From: Embiotoca jacksoni
Lineage: Eukaryota; Chordata; Actinopteri; Embiotocidae
DNA: 64,000 nucleotides
Direction: 5' to 3'
NCBI GenBank assembly: GCA_022577435.1
Contig: JAKOON010000007.1
Coordinates: 1,012,001 to 1,076,000, forward strand
Position numbers and translations under genes: made by a program. Position 1 is the stretch's first letter. Each line of letters starts with the position of its first letter. Shown here one piece after another: positions 25,001 through 38,200 of the stretch. Below the pieces are notes generated by a model, which ran no database searches, was not told the origin of the DNA, and saw only the letters and a program-made list of their open reading frames with translations.

Positions 25001-27259
25001 TCACACAGTGATATCCTCACTAACCAAACCCGTATGTTCAAAGTGTCCTGTGGTCACAAACACAATGAAGGGGGCGCGACGGTTCAGCAGGGGGGGGGAA
25101 ATGTTCAGACATCTACTGCCACCTGATGGACGACAAGGGAACTACAGCTTTCATTAAACAGGATTGTCAACTCAAGTGACTAAAATGACGCTGAACTGCT
25201 AAAAAAATGTAAGGAAATTTGCGGATTTGTACAAAGCATGTGTATTACATTATGTAAAGATGTAATTTAATCTGGTGCAGAGGTCTGGATTAACAAAATT
25301 TTCACGGTGCCAAAACCTTTGCATAATTATTACTTACCAACTTTAACTAATCTTTAGCCGATAACATTCAATGTGGCAACTTTGAACACGGCAAAAGCAG
25401 TTTAACGACTCAGGAAAGCATTTATAGTCACATTGAAGGAATCAGTTTAATTGAAATTTCAAAAGATTTGCACAAAAAGGCGTCTATCTCTCTACATGGC
25501 GGAAAACCAAGGAGGAAAATCACCAGACCAGGTTTGAGTGATGGATTTGTTTTACATCAGACCCTCTTATCATTATTATTATTATTGTGAATAAAAAATA
25601 AAAAACTCCATTCAAACGAACACATCCTTCAGAGCCTGCTGTTAGGTGTTTGTATCTTGTAACACAGTGTTGTAAAGATCTGCTCCGACATTGTGTCTCG
25701 GACTCTTTTATGATACACGTTGAATAAACATCTATGCTGATAACCGACTATGACGCGTCCCGGCGGTCCAACGGTGAGAGGAGCAAACCGCAAAACTGCA
25801 ACATCACCACCTCCGTAACCGTGGAGACACAAAAAAGGCCTCCAGCTTCATTTCCTGCCCTCCCGACCAATTTTTAGACACAACTGCCCAATATGGGCAA
25901 AAAAAAACAAAGACTATTAAAGATGCTCATTTGTTCATGCAACACCAGACTTGGGTGTCTGATGAGAGGAAAAGGAGAATTGTGACTTTAAAATTTGATC
26001 ATTTGTTTAAGAAATCCAACAAGGTAGAGAGTATTTATCTCTTGATTACCTCAAACACAGAGATCACCGCATTACTGTAACTTCTTAGTGCCAGCCGGTA
26101 TCCAATCAGCCGAGCAGAAAGACACCACTAGGTGGCAGTGTTGCTGGTTTCTTTTCTCTCCCTCTCCACGGTGACATCACAGTGAATCACTGAAAACGCA
26201 GCCTCACAGGGAGAAGTATGCAGAACCATCAATTGTGGCTTCACTCTCAAATATTTCAGATTGACTGTATGGAAAGAATGTAAAGGACCCCATCTTTTCC
26301 ACTCCGTGGGCCCTTACATGTTCTTTTCTTCTTTCTTTCCCTTTTTTTTTTAAACACGGAGCCAAACACAATCCCCACCAAAGGATAACATGGAAGTTTT
26401 TAGGACATCGAATCCAAAGCCAACCATCATTTCTACAAGGACTTTAGTTGCTTTTTTTTTTTTTTTTATAATGTAAATCATTTGCCAGAACAAAAAAAAA
26501 AAAGGACCTTGCATGGATTTAAGTGTATTCTACAAGCTGTTTTCTTTTGTTTTGTTTTTAATGCTTACGCCTCTTCGTACCGAGATCAAACGCTGAGGGG
26601 TTGTTTGATCTCCGTGTTTACCGTCGCTTAGGTGATTCCTGCTTGATGTTCATTCACATTGCTGGCCGAGAACAGGATCGGCGACCTCTCGTAGAGCGGA
26701 GACGGGGAGGAAAGAGTAGGACGTGCTGGTGAAGGCTGCACCCGGACACAATTCTGCTCATTGTGGAGAATAAAGGCCACAAAAAAAAAAAGAAAAAAAA
26801 AAAAAAAAAGCTTGTATATTATTTCTTTTTAAAACTGCTCGAACTCCCAGCCATCTAATCCCCCCCCCTCCTTCCTTTTCCAAACTAATCCTTCCAGGAA
26901 ACACAGGTGCCCCCTCCTCCTCCTCCCCCTCCTCCCCCCACAGGAGGGAAAACACACCAAGATGCTGTTCTCGATAATAAAAAAAAAAACTTAAAAAAAA
27001 AAAACTCGGGGATACTTCAAAGCTGTAAAACTATCCGCGGCGTTCCTCGCATACCAGTTACACGCTGCACATCCAACCGCTCTGGATGTACCCCCCCCCC
27101 CCACGCCCCCCCCCCCACTCCTTCCCTCGAGGTGTCATCGTTCACACCTTCATTTGTGGTATAGCAGTGCAATGCAGTCCCAGGACGAGCGGAGCCATTT
27201 CCACGCATACAAAATTTTAACAATAGCAGGCCTTGTGTAACCCTCGTTTGGGGCCTGAG

Positions 27260-27339
<80 letters not shown>

Positions 27340-28015
27340 CTGACCAATGCACCCTCCATTATGTTAGGCTCCAGAGGGAGAAGGGTGCAGCGTCGGGCTC
27401 CCTGCCAGCCTGTTGAGTGGCAAAAACAAAAACAAAAAAAAAGCATTCAGTGGGCAAAAAAGGGAGGTCAAGGAAGTCGCGATGTTTTTCCTGCATTGTG
27501 TTCAACGAGACTTAGCAGGATACAAGAGGAGCCCGGAGGTTTTCGCTGTGAAAGCAAATACAGCGTCACATGCAAAGATACGGCGGCGAGAAGCCGTATC
27601 AGTGACCCCGAAAAGGGATAAAAGGCTCGTTTGTTTTGCTGCATGCCGAGTTTTTTTGACGCGAATAATGGCCGACAAAATGTCCAATCCCGCGCGCGTC
27701 GCCAGAGAGTTTCATTCTTGGGATCGGCTCGACGCGAATCTAAATATTACTGCAACTCGTGATTATTTCATCATCTTATCTGCAGGCTAGACTCGTAATT
27801 AACCCTTTGGCCTGTGGAAATGTTTAAAAAAAAAAAATGTATTTATCAAATGGTGTTCAGTGTTTCTTCGGAGAACGGCGACGCCTTGAATTCGCTCGTG
27901 TTTTGCTTGACTATCGGTCTAAATCATATTCGGTTGCTGTCGTGGCGAAAAGAAACTGAAGAACAGCTGCTTTCACACAGCTGTTTGTCTGCCGAACTCC
28001 AGACAACGAAACACG

Positions 28016-28056
<41 letters not shown>

Positions 28057-29288
28057 AAACTGTTCACTATGCACTTCCTCCGGATCACAAAAATGCCACA
28101 AAATATGTAAATATATACATCACGGTGCTTTTATTTTATACAGTATGTGCTTAATCACCTGCTCATGTGTATTCATATGTGTAAATGTTATGAAAACATG
28201 CCTTATTTACATACATCTATACTTTATTACAGCCCGTTTTCTAGCCTGTCTCACTTGAATGTTAGGTCTCCTTATGTTTGTATTATGCAACGTTTACATA
28301 TTTTTGTACTCCTCGCGCTACTTACACTTTCGGTTTGGACGCTGAACTGCATTTCGTCGTCTTGCGTTCTCGTGCAACGACAACAAAGTTGAATGAAATC
28401 TCAATAGTCACATCTGAAAGAGCTGCATTTAGAAAGTTGTTGGCATTTTGCTTATACGGCTCATCAATCATTGATTATTAATAGTTGCCATTTAATCTTC
28501 AGTAAGACGCCTCACCAATTAATGGATCGATCCACGCAGCAGTAAAACTAAATGAAATATAGACCGAGTCTTTTTTTCTAACGCGTGTCAAGGCATCACA
28601 CACTTACATCTTCACCTCCAGGATCTGGCTGCAAATAATCATTTTCATTACTTTCTCAGTTGACTGCATCGTCTATTAAATGTCAGCGACATGTCACCGA
28701 CTCCCACAGCACCATTTCGAAATAAGCATTCGCTCAAGATGAATTGATCAATCGAGCAAATCTTTCCAGGCACCACCGTCGGACAACAACAACAACAACA
28801 AAAAACCAGCGTATCCTAAATATCAACATTGCAGCAGTCGATGCTGTAATTTCAGTATTTGTTCCCATTAATTCAGCCGCTCCGGGGTCGTTTCTGAGCG
28901 GCGGCCCGAGAGCGCCTCCGGCTCTTCTTATCTCCGAACATCACGGGGTCCGTCTGCCAGATAGGAGGCTTTGTTGTTTTGGTCGGGGCCCTTTCACTGT
29001 AGCACAAATAGTCAATCCCCATTTATTCGTTTGGCTCTGGCTGAGCACAGATAGCAGACCGCTGCATTCATCTTTCACCCGCTGCAGACAAACATCGAGA
29101 GGAAAGAGGGCCGAAAACATTTTTCTTTTTAAAACAATGGGGCCACTGCGGGAGAGATAAACAAGAGGCTCAGGTGAAGGACACTTCTGAAGGAGCCTGA
29201 CGGGAGGTTCGGATACCAGATTTGACACCAAAATCCACCTCTTTATAAATCTAATAGCCAACATTTCTTACTTGGAATAAAATTTGAA

Positions 29289-29322
<34 letters not shown>

Positions 29323-31572
29323 AACTGTACTCGCGGACGATTCAGCATTTCAAATTCTGAGGGAGGAACCTCATTTCCGAGCAGTAAAAAGACAATAACA
29401 GAAAGGCTGATCGGTTAATGAGCGTCAGAGGGCCGAGGCCTTAAACTGCCTGCGTGATGTTGTGTTTTTGTAAATCAGCGTGTTGGAGGGGGTTAGCCAT
29501 AAAACCAGGCGCATGACGCGCCGGCCTCACCCGAGCCACCCGGCAGTAAATCAATGATGGTGTCTCCTCTGTTGACAACGTTAACGCCTCGGGCCGTCTG
29601 CATCAGCGCCTCTTTTATCTGACCGCCGAGGGGATCCTTCTATCGAGCTGCTAAACGCGTTACGCTCACCTGCAGAAATCTAATATCAACTGAACGGTCT
29701 TCTGAACGGCTTTAAAGTTTCAAGTTTCTCATATGCGCGAATTAGGAAGCGAGATTACAGGGGTTTTTTTTGTTTTTGTTTTTTTAGAAATAAAGAGTTT
29801 TGCTTCCCTTTTGTTCTCTGCTCTTGTGCCTATGGAAGTTTTTTTTGTTTTTTTTCAGCCATGGTCAGGTGTTGTATGTTTTTCTGGCTAGAGAATACTT
29901 GTGGCTTTTTAAACCCGTGTTGCAAAACACTGCTTACAAAAGGATACGCTTCTGACTGCCATTAAGGTCGCAGCCATTCATTTCCTTCACGCCTTCTCCA
30001 GCGGGGGCTTCTCGGAATTAAAAATCAAGAGTTTAATTCCTTCACAACTTTTTCTTTTCAATTTGTTTTCCTCCCATATCAGACGCAACAAACCTCCCTT
30101 CTAAATATGCACGATTCTTAATTATGGATTCATCTTTTTTTTCCTTTTCTACAAATCTGTCTAAAAGCAGAAAAAAAAAAAAAAAAGATTTTTCTTCCTA
30201 TAAATGTCTGCCAGCTCAACTGCTATTCTTATCAAGCCAACGTGGAGAGGAAGAGAGGGAGGCAATGTGAGAGAGAGAGAAAGAGAGGGGAAGAGAAAGG
30301 GAACGAGAGAGAGAGAGCAGTGTGGCCTCCTGCTGTGAGACATATGTACTTTTGTCAACACTACAAGGGAACTCGCTAAGAACTTGTCTGACTGAGTTTT
30401 CACTGAGAGGAAACATCTCGCTCGGCAAACTGTGTGAAATCTGGCCCAACGCCAACCGTTCCGGCGATCCGAGGAGCCGCCCGGCGTTCGGAGCTCACCA
30501 TCGGCTATATTTTTGGGTCCTTTCCCCAGCTAAAAGAATTTTTTTCTTTTTTTTTTTTTCTTTCTCTGGTCTGAAACTCAACGGCGGAGCTGAAAAGTGC
30601 TGACAAAAAGCGCACCGAACTTGAAAAATAAAGCAATTTGTCACCCTATCAAAAGCCCATCTGCAGTTTCTGATCTTTCAGAGACGGCCACCGAGACGCC
30701 GGCCGCATCTTTCCACCAGTCGGCTCATTACGGCATCGCCTCGTCTAAGATGCTTACCAACCTTGATCCCCGGCAGTCGGAAGGAGGGACGGCCCGGTTC
30801 CAATCGCGGCACTTTGCGCAGGGAGGATTTGTTGTCGTTCTTGTTTCAGAAAATAGCTGTGAAAAGCACAAATTAATCCCCCCCCCCAACCGCCTCCCCC
30901 CTCCCCACGACTCGGGAGCGAGGACGACCTAGTTTACTACAACAATTGCTCATTTGTTACCGCGGGGGCGAGCTCTTCACGCCGTACCTTCACCCCTCTG
31001 AACTTCGCCGTGGCCCGCTTCGAGGTCAGAATCAAACAAAAAGGATGTAGTATGCAAAAAGACAGCAACAACAACAAAAACACACCAAAAAAAACCAGCT
31101 CATTAGAGCTGCATACAATGACTGTGACGAAGGGGACTCCGATGGGAATTTCTCTTTGAGCTGTGAAAGGACCGGACATTGGGACTTTTCTATAATACTT
31201 TTTTTTTTTTTTCAAAGTAGATACAAATGCCTGAGAATTTTTCCATTTTAAAGCATATTTCTACTTAAGAAAAAGGCTTCGGCTGCAATTTGGAAATCCA
31301 TTAACTCGGTCATTCATTCAGCGTTTTCTGTGCGGCCGCATACCAATCGTCACGATCCGCGGCATTCCTTTGAAGCTTCGACCACTTGCAGGTGTGTGTG
31401 TGTGTGTGTTGGTTTTTTTTGTGTGCCAACGACCCCCTTCGTTTATAGAAGCGTCGGTGTTCCTGGATCCTGTTACCGTGACGGCGCCTGGGGGCCGTCT
31501 AAGGCGTCGGGCCGGGGTGAGGCTCGCATTCCTCGGATGACACTGGCTGGATGTCTCGGTGTCCACACCGCC

Positions 31573-31630
<58 letters not shown>

Positions 31631-34600
31631 TCACTAACCTTATGGAAGGTTACTATATCACACACCAAGTGGAAAAGCCATCTGGGTCGACTAGGGCCGA
31701 GCATCTGGGGGCCCTACGGGGGGGGGGCTTACAAGAGATACTGGAAATAACCAATACTGTCATTATTGATAAATGTGGCAATTATTCTCAAAGATGAGAT
31801 TTATTGTCAAAGATTTTAATTTCACTGTCAAACGAGACCAAATAAAACAGAAAGCACAGACCTCTATGACGGTCGAACAAGAGAATATGTTGTTGTTTTT
31901 TTATTTGCTTGCTTAAATCTGTAACGGATTGACTGCGTGTCAAAATAGTTGCCGCGTCAGCGTCTATCCATCGAGGACCGAATGATGAATCAGCTCAAAA
32001 TGATACGACATAAGTATGAATCGAGTACGTTTTAGAATACGATGCGTGCAGAATTTTTTTTCAGCAGTTGAAAAACAAAAATGACACAAATCTTTAAGAG
32101 ATTAAAAATGCAAACCGATTGTCATTAATAACGTACACTGAAGCCACTTTAATTTAGAGCTTTGAAATAAAAATGAACTTTTAAAGTGGACGAAAATGTA
32201 TTAAAATGTGATCAAAAGACAATGATCTGCTTCTTGTTTGCCCTTGTGGTTGATTCTCTATTCCAAGCTGCTCAGTTGTGAGACTCTGATGTTCTTCCTC
32301 CTCACAGTAAACTTGACATATTGACTAAAAATAACTGTTGGTCGCAGCCCCCCTTTAATTTTTGAGACAGCACATCACAGCACGTCGTCTCTCAGGTCTT
32401 AACTTGGCTTCAGTCGTTAGACTCCTAAATGTCACTTCCATTAAAAACAGGCACACACACAAAAAACAAAAACAAAAAAAAAAAAGGATGCGAAATCCTT
32501 CTGCGCCTTTTTTTTTTCCTTCTCCAAAATTCTCCACACTGGATTTTTAACGAGGCTTTTGCACGAAATTAAATGTCGGTCTCATCAACTGTCCGGCTGT
32601 CTGGAGTAAAGACGTGGTAAACGGCCCGCGTCGGCGCAGCCAAGGTAAACAGGCCGCCGGGAGTCCGACGGGCCCGTTCGTTGAAGGTCGGGGAAGGTCG
32701 CGTTTGCCGACGGTGCAATATCTGCTAATGGCAATATATTGCATTATATTCGTCTGCTCAGCACGAGCGCTGCGGCGTGTCTGTGTCAGTGTGCCAAGTG
32801 GGAGCCGAGGAGGACCGCTACCCTCCCCGGAGCAGACGAAACAGCAGCGACTGCAGTTTATTCAATAACAAAAAAAAAGAAGTGCAACAACAGTGGTGGT
32901 GGTGATGGTGCTGCTGCTGCTGCTGCTGCTCCAGCGGAGAAGCCAAAGTGTGTCGCATGTCCGCCTCTTGTTTGTGTTACCGCGGCTGCGCGTCTCTTGT
33001 TTGTACATTCCGCGTGTTAACAGGGTGGCCGGCAGCTGCCCTTGAGTCTCTATTGACGGGGGAGTGTGGGATCTGCCGGGTATTTTTATCCATTAGCCCG
33101 TGTGATAGAGCAGGTGGAGGCTTTGTGGGTCACGACAAGGTCACACGGTGACGAGCGACGTCACGGCGCTATCTGCGGCTGTGCTCTGGCCCGACGCCGA
33201 GGTCTGAGTGCCCGTTTTTTTTTTTTTTTACAAAGATACAGCATGTGACGGGAAAAAAAAAAAAAAAAAAAAAAAAGGCGTCACTGAAATAAAAGAGCTC
33301 CGTTTTTTGGTTTTTTTTAAAATGTTGTATTCTTTCCTTGAGGAAAAAACAAAACAAAACATAAACTGAAGTTAATCCTCTCCAAAGAATTAAAACAAAA
33401 TACAAGGACGCAGGCAAAAGAATACAGTGTTATCGAACCGGAGAATTGCGCAACTGAACAACTATTTCTTTCCACTGCGGCGGAAAGGAAAACATCCATC
33501 AACACCTGCTGAATCTGGGATGAAAAGGAATCCAAATTTCTTCCGACTTTTCTGCACGCTTTTGCCTCCGGAGCTATAAATTTAAACTCGGTGGTGGCCG
33601 AACGAAACTGGCACCTACTGCACAAAGCTAATTAGCGGCCTTATAAATAGCAAGCACTTGGGTGTTAACTCAAGAGGTTAAGCCGGCAGAGCACATGGTC
33701 CTTCTTTCCCCTCTCTGCCCTCGGATGCTGAATTAAGCGCCGGTCGAACCGCTTCCACCTGTTCGGACGCGTTTGAGGAAAAAGATACGGGCTCTTCTTT
33801 GTCCACGGGAGGGCGTGTAAACACACACACACACACACACACACACACGCGCGCATCCTCCCGCTTCCACTTTAAACGCCAGCGTGATGCAGTTCATTGA
33901 ACGGAAATTCACCCATGAATGATGGCGGAGGGGGGGGGGGGAAGAGGTATGAAGTGGCCGGTGGAGCGGAACAACTAGGCAGTGGCAGAGGATATTTTTT
34001 TTGTTTTTTTTAAAGCGTTCGGGGAGCTGCTTGTTTATTTCCCACTTTGGTCTGAGGAGGAGGTGGGGGGGGGGGGGGCAGCTGGTAGGACATGGCGACT
34101 GGTTGGAACAGGAATCAGGTGGGAGGCATGCGAATGAGCATCTACTTGAGCTGCTAGCCAGTGTGAAAAAAAAAACCCACAAAAAAAACCACAACAAATC
34201 AGATGCATGCTGGAGTCGCCGGGAAATGAAGTTTTTGCGACGAGAATGCTGACAGAAGTACGGGAAGTTTCTTTATCCGCTTGATCGAACAACATTCAGC
34301 AAAAAAAAAAAAAAGAAAAGAAAATTGCCGGAAGTCAATTAAATAAATGACTTCACCTTCACACAGCTGTTTGGGTAACCTGTTTACAGCAGGCCTGCAT
34401 CGTTGCACTTTGACCTAAAAGCGTGTGGCATGCTTTTACTTTGCGTTTTTTGTTTTTGTTTTAAATGTGTTAAATACGGCTCGCGATATCTTTTTAACTC
34501 ACTTTTATATGTTGTTGTTGTTTTTTTTTACTTTGTAAAGCACTTTGTGACTGCGTCTGTGAAAAGCGGCGTATAAATAAACTTTACCGAATCGACTCCG

Positions 34601-35135
34601 ACGAGACTTCTTTTAATAATTTAGAGGAAAGTAGACCGACATAAATCATGCAAAAAAAATAAATAAATAAAAAACAAAAATAAAAAAAATCCAAAGAAAG
34701 CATGACAAGCTTTCTCGAAGCTACGCGTTAAGTACGGAAAATAAAAGTTACACGAAAAGCCAGGGAAGAGCTTACGGTCAGCGTTTGTTGAAGAACTGCA
34801 TTGTTCACAGTACAAGTGGAGAACATTTTGTTAATGAACTTACAAATATCAGCGTGATTTATTAAAGACAGAAAGCGCACAAGGTGAGAAAAGGGCAGTT
34901 CCTCGCCGTACTGATTACTAATTCAGAAGCTGCAGGAACACGCTTGTAAGGACAAAGCACCGGCGCTGCCGTCCTTGAGGCCGACAGCAAGATAACTCGT
35001 CCTTTTAAGTGAGAGTGAACGTTGGCGCATCACTCTGGCGGCTGTTTTAATATCATTTATGGAGTGTTATAATCAAGCCGCACTGGTACAGGATCTCACA
35101 GCTATCTAATTAGCACTGAATGTTATTTTGCTGAT

Positions 35136-35210
<75 letters not shown>

Positions 35211-38200
35211 TCAGAGTGCTGTCACGCAGGGAGGACGAGTCAGAAGCCAAGAACAGCGTCTGGAGAATAAATGAACTCGAAAACGCACGCAGTGAAACAC
35301 GTGCTCGGATATAGCCGGATTTGAACCGTCGGTACCGGTACAGATATTATCAAGTAAAAAAAAAAAAAAAACGAATTGGGAAGTAAAGATTTCACATTGT
35401 GAGATCCACTTTTGAGGAAATCCTGAGGTGAAAAGTTCGAGTTTCTTTTCTCAACTTAATCTTCCTCTTTGTTCACAACCAGTTAGGTAAGCGTGTAAGG
35501 AGCTTGTTTCTGCGGCTGCTTTGCGCGTCTTCAGATGAACATCACATTTTATTTCCATCAGGGTTGACCACAATACCAGATTTTACCCCCCCCCCTCTCC
35601 CTCTCCCCCCAAAGAAATAAAAAAAAAATAATCAGTACCATCTTTGTCCCTGATGACTGAAACCACCTCCTGACACAGCGTGTTACCACAGTGTTGCCGC
35701 GCCGACCACATCCAGGCTGGATCCGCCGGAGGTCTGCACGGGTTGTGTGTGTGTGTGTGCGAAGAGAAACAATAAAAGGTCGATTTTGTAATAGTTTATA
35801 CGGTTGTAAAAGAAGTGTATGTGCTTGCTTATGGTTGATTAATGGATTAGTGTAGTGGTAGAAAATGAATCCGACTACTTTTGACTGCTGGTCGATTGCA
35901 AAGGTCATTTTAAAAGTAAAAATCCATATTAGATAGTTACAGGGTCTTAAATGTGAGAGTTTGCTGCTTTTCATTATAACATTATAGTAAATTGAATATT
36001 TGAAGGTTTTTAAACACGTGATCAGGGAGAACCAAGACAAACTTTTTGTCAATCGGGTATTTTTCACTTCCAAAACAACAAATTTGTATGCATCGACAAA
36101 ACTGATTTAGTCTGTTTTAGTGACAAAATTTATTTAGAAACTGATGACGAAGAGAGGAAAACTAGAGTACATGTCGTTACGTTCGTTCCTAATGAAGATT
36201 AATCATCTTTGCATCTTGGGAAAAAGCGTCACGCTTATTTTAGCCCGGCTCTAACCACAACAGCGGCTCAACGTGGATTCAGCGGTGGACATGGACCGAT
36301 ACCGGACACAAAGGCATCTCTCAACTCTGTCATTGAACCTCATCGTAGCAGGTCCGCCGGGGAACAAAGCCAACTGTCCGGCCAAATGAAACCCGTCCCG
36401 TCTCGCTCAAACAATGGCCTCAAAGAGGCGCGGTGCAATCATCACAAAGTTACGCAACATCATATAAAGATCAATTCATGGGAGCTCAAAGCAAAAAAAC
36501 AAGAAAAAAAAAAAAATGGGTAGGGTGGGTGAAGTGGGATGAAGATGTGCTTTAATCTTCTTGGGGGTAAATGGGTTGCTTGGTGGCCTACATAAAAAAA
36601 TAGAAAAAAAAGTTTGGTTCCAGCCCTCCTACACTGACCCCCCCCCCCCCCCACCACCACCACCACCACCACCACCACCACCACCCCCTCCACTCTTTCT
36701 TCTGTCCAATTAACTTGACACAAATAGAGGCCAAAGGCTGGTGGAGAGTTGCTAATGAAATCCTCCAGAGTTCCACCATGGGAGAAAAATAACACTGGTT
36801 CCCCCGACTGCCTGGATTCAACACTTCGCTGTGGCTGCATCCATTTGGTTTGTTTCCTAAACTGTGCAGCCACTAATACCCCCCCCCCCCCACCCCCTCT
36901 CCACCCACCCCCCCGGTGCATTTGAAATATTTATGAAATTCAACAATCAATCTTTTTTTACTCTGCTGCTGCTCTCTCTCTGTCTCTCTCTCTCCTATGG
37001 CCTTCTGCATAAAAGTAATTCCAGCTTTACTCTGCTACTCCGGCTGCCGGTTGCTATGGGAACAACCGGAGAAACTCTTCTTTTTTGCAGCAGCAGCAGC
37101 AGCAGCAGCTTTCACACAAGCCAGATTTCTCTTTTCAGGCCCTCAAGGCCACACAAACACTCCCCGGCCACCCGAGGGACAGGACTGGAGTTTGTTTGTT
37201 ATAGCAAATCACATGTAACATCTCGTGTACTATTGACTATCGCAGGATGTCGTGTTGTTGTGGCAAAACGCAGAGGGACGTTTTTATGGCGGGTGTTACT
37301 TCAAAACCGTTCCCTCCCCAACCCCTCCCCCGGTTGAAGACGAGAAGATTTGAATAACGCGAACTGAAAGTGACTGATGGCTGAAAGTAAACACGTTGTA
37401 ATCAGATGTCCTTCAAGCTTTCTCAGTGCACCAATTGCTCTATTTCTGTTTACTTTAAACATGCCAACACGAGAAGAAGCGCGAGGCGTCACTTCATTTT
37501 TTTATTTTTTTTTTTGCTCAACGCTCTTGGAAAGCCACCAACGACGGAGTAAAAGCCCTTTGGAAAGTACAGGGAAGCAGGTGAACGAACGCCGTCAAAC
37601 ATCAATAATAAGCGCCCCTTCGTGCACAAAAATAAGTTGGAAAAATAAGCGTGCTCGATATTTTAAGAAAATAAAGATCAGTATTATTAAGCATTTCATT
37701 TGGCAATCCGGCGCATTAAATTCCTAAATAGATTTTTTTTTTTTTAAACGCAATCTTGGCAGTGTCAGTGGTCTCGTGTTTGGAGCTCTTCCAGAGGGTC
37801 TCCGGGCTGCAGGATTATCAGCACATGAACAGCATGTTCCCTCCGAGCTGGGAGCGAGCCAGCAGCGCCGCCTTTGTCTGCAACTTGACGACATTGTCAT
37901 CTACGCTCTTTCACAATGGAGCAGCGCCTGCTGGTGTTAGGTATGACTCCTCACCTATTTTTTTTTTTTCTCCTTGGAGGCTGCGATTGTCGCATCGTAA
38001 ACATTCGAGCCAAAGGAGACAAAAAAAAAAAAAACGCGAGCGGGCGACGACGCATCTGGTGAGGCGCTACCGCTACAAGCTTGAAGTCAAACATTCGTGT
38101 CGTTTCTTGAAGCCCTGCTGAAGATTGAAGAGTTACGCAACCGGCCGACTGATCGCGGTCGTCTCGTGTCGTCGCCACACCGGGCTCGCTTCGTCCTGAA

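Noticed and set aside
31330..31797. 155-codon frame with THTHTH repeats
   Set aside because: Produced by the (AC)n microsatellite.
36460..36921. 153-codon minus-strand frame with long Val and Gly runs
   Set aside because: The runs come from the (CCA)n and poly-C tracts.
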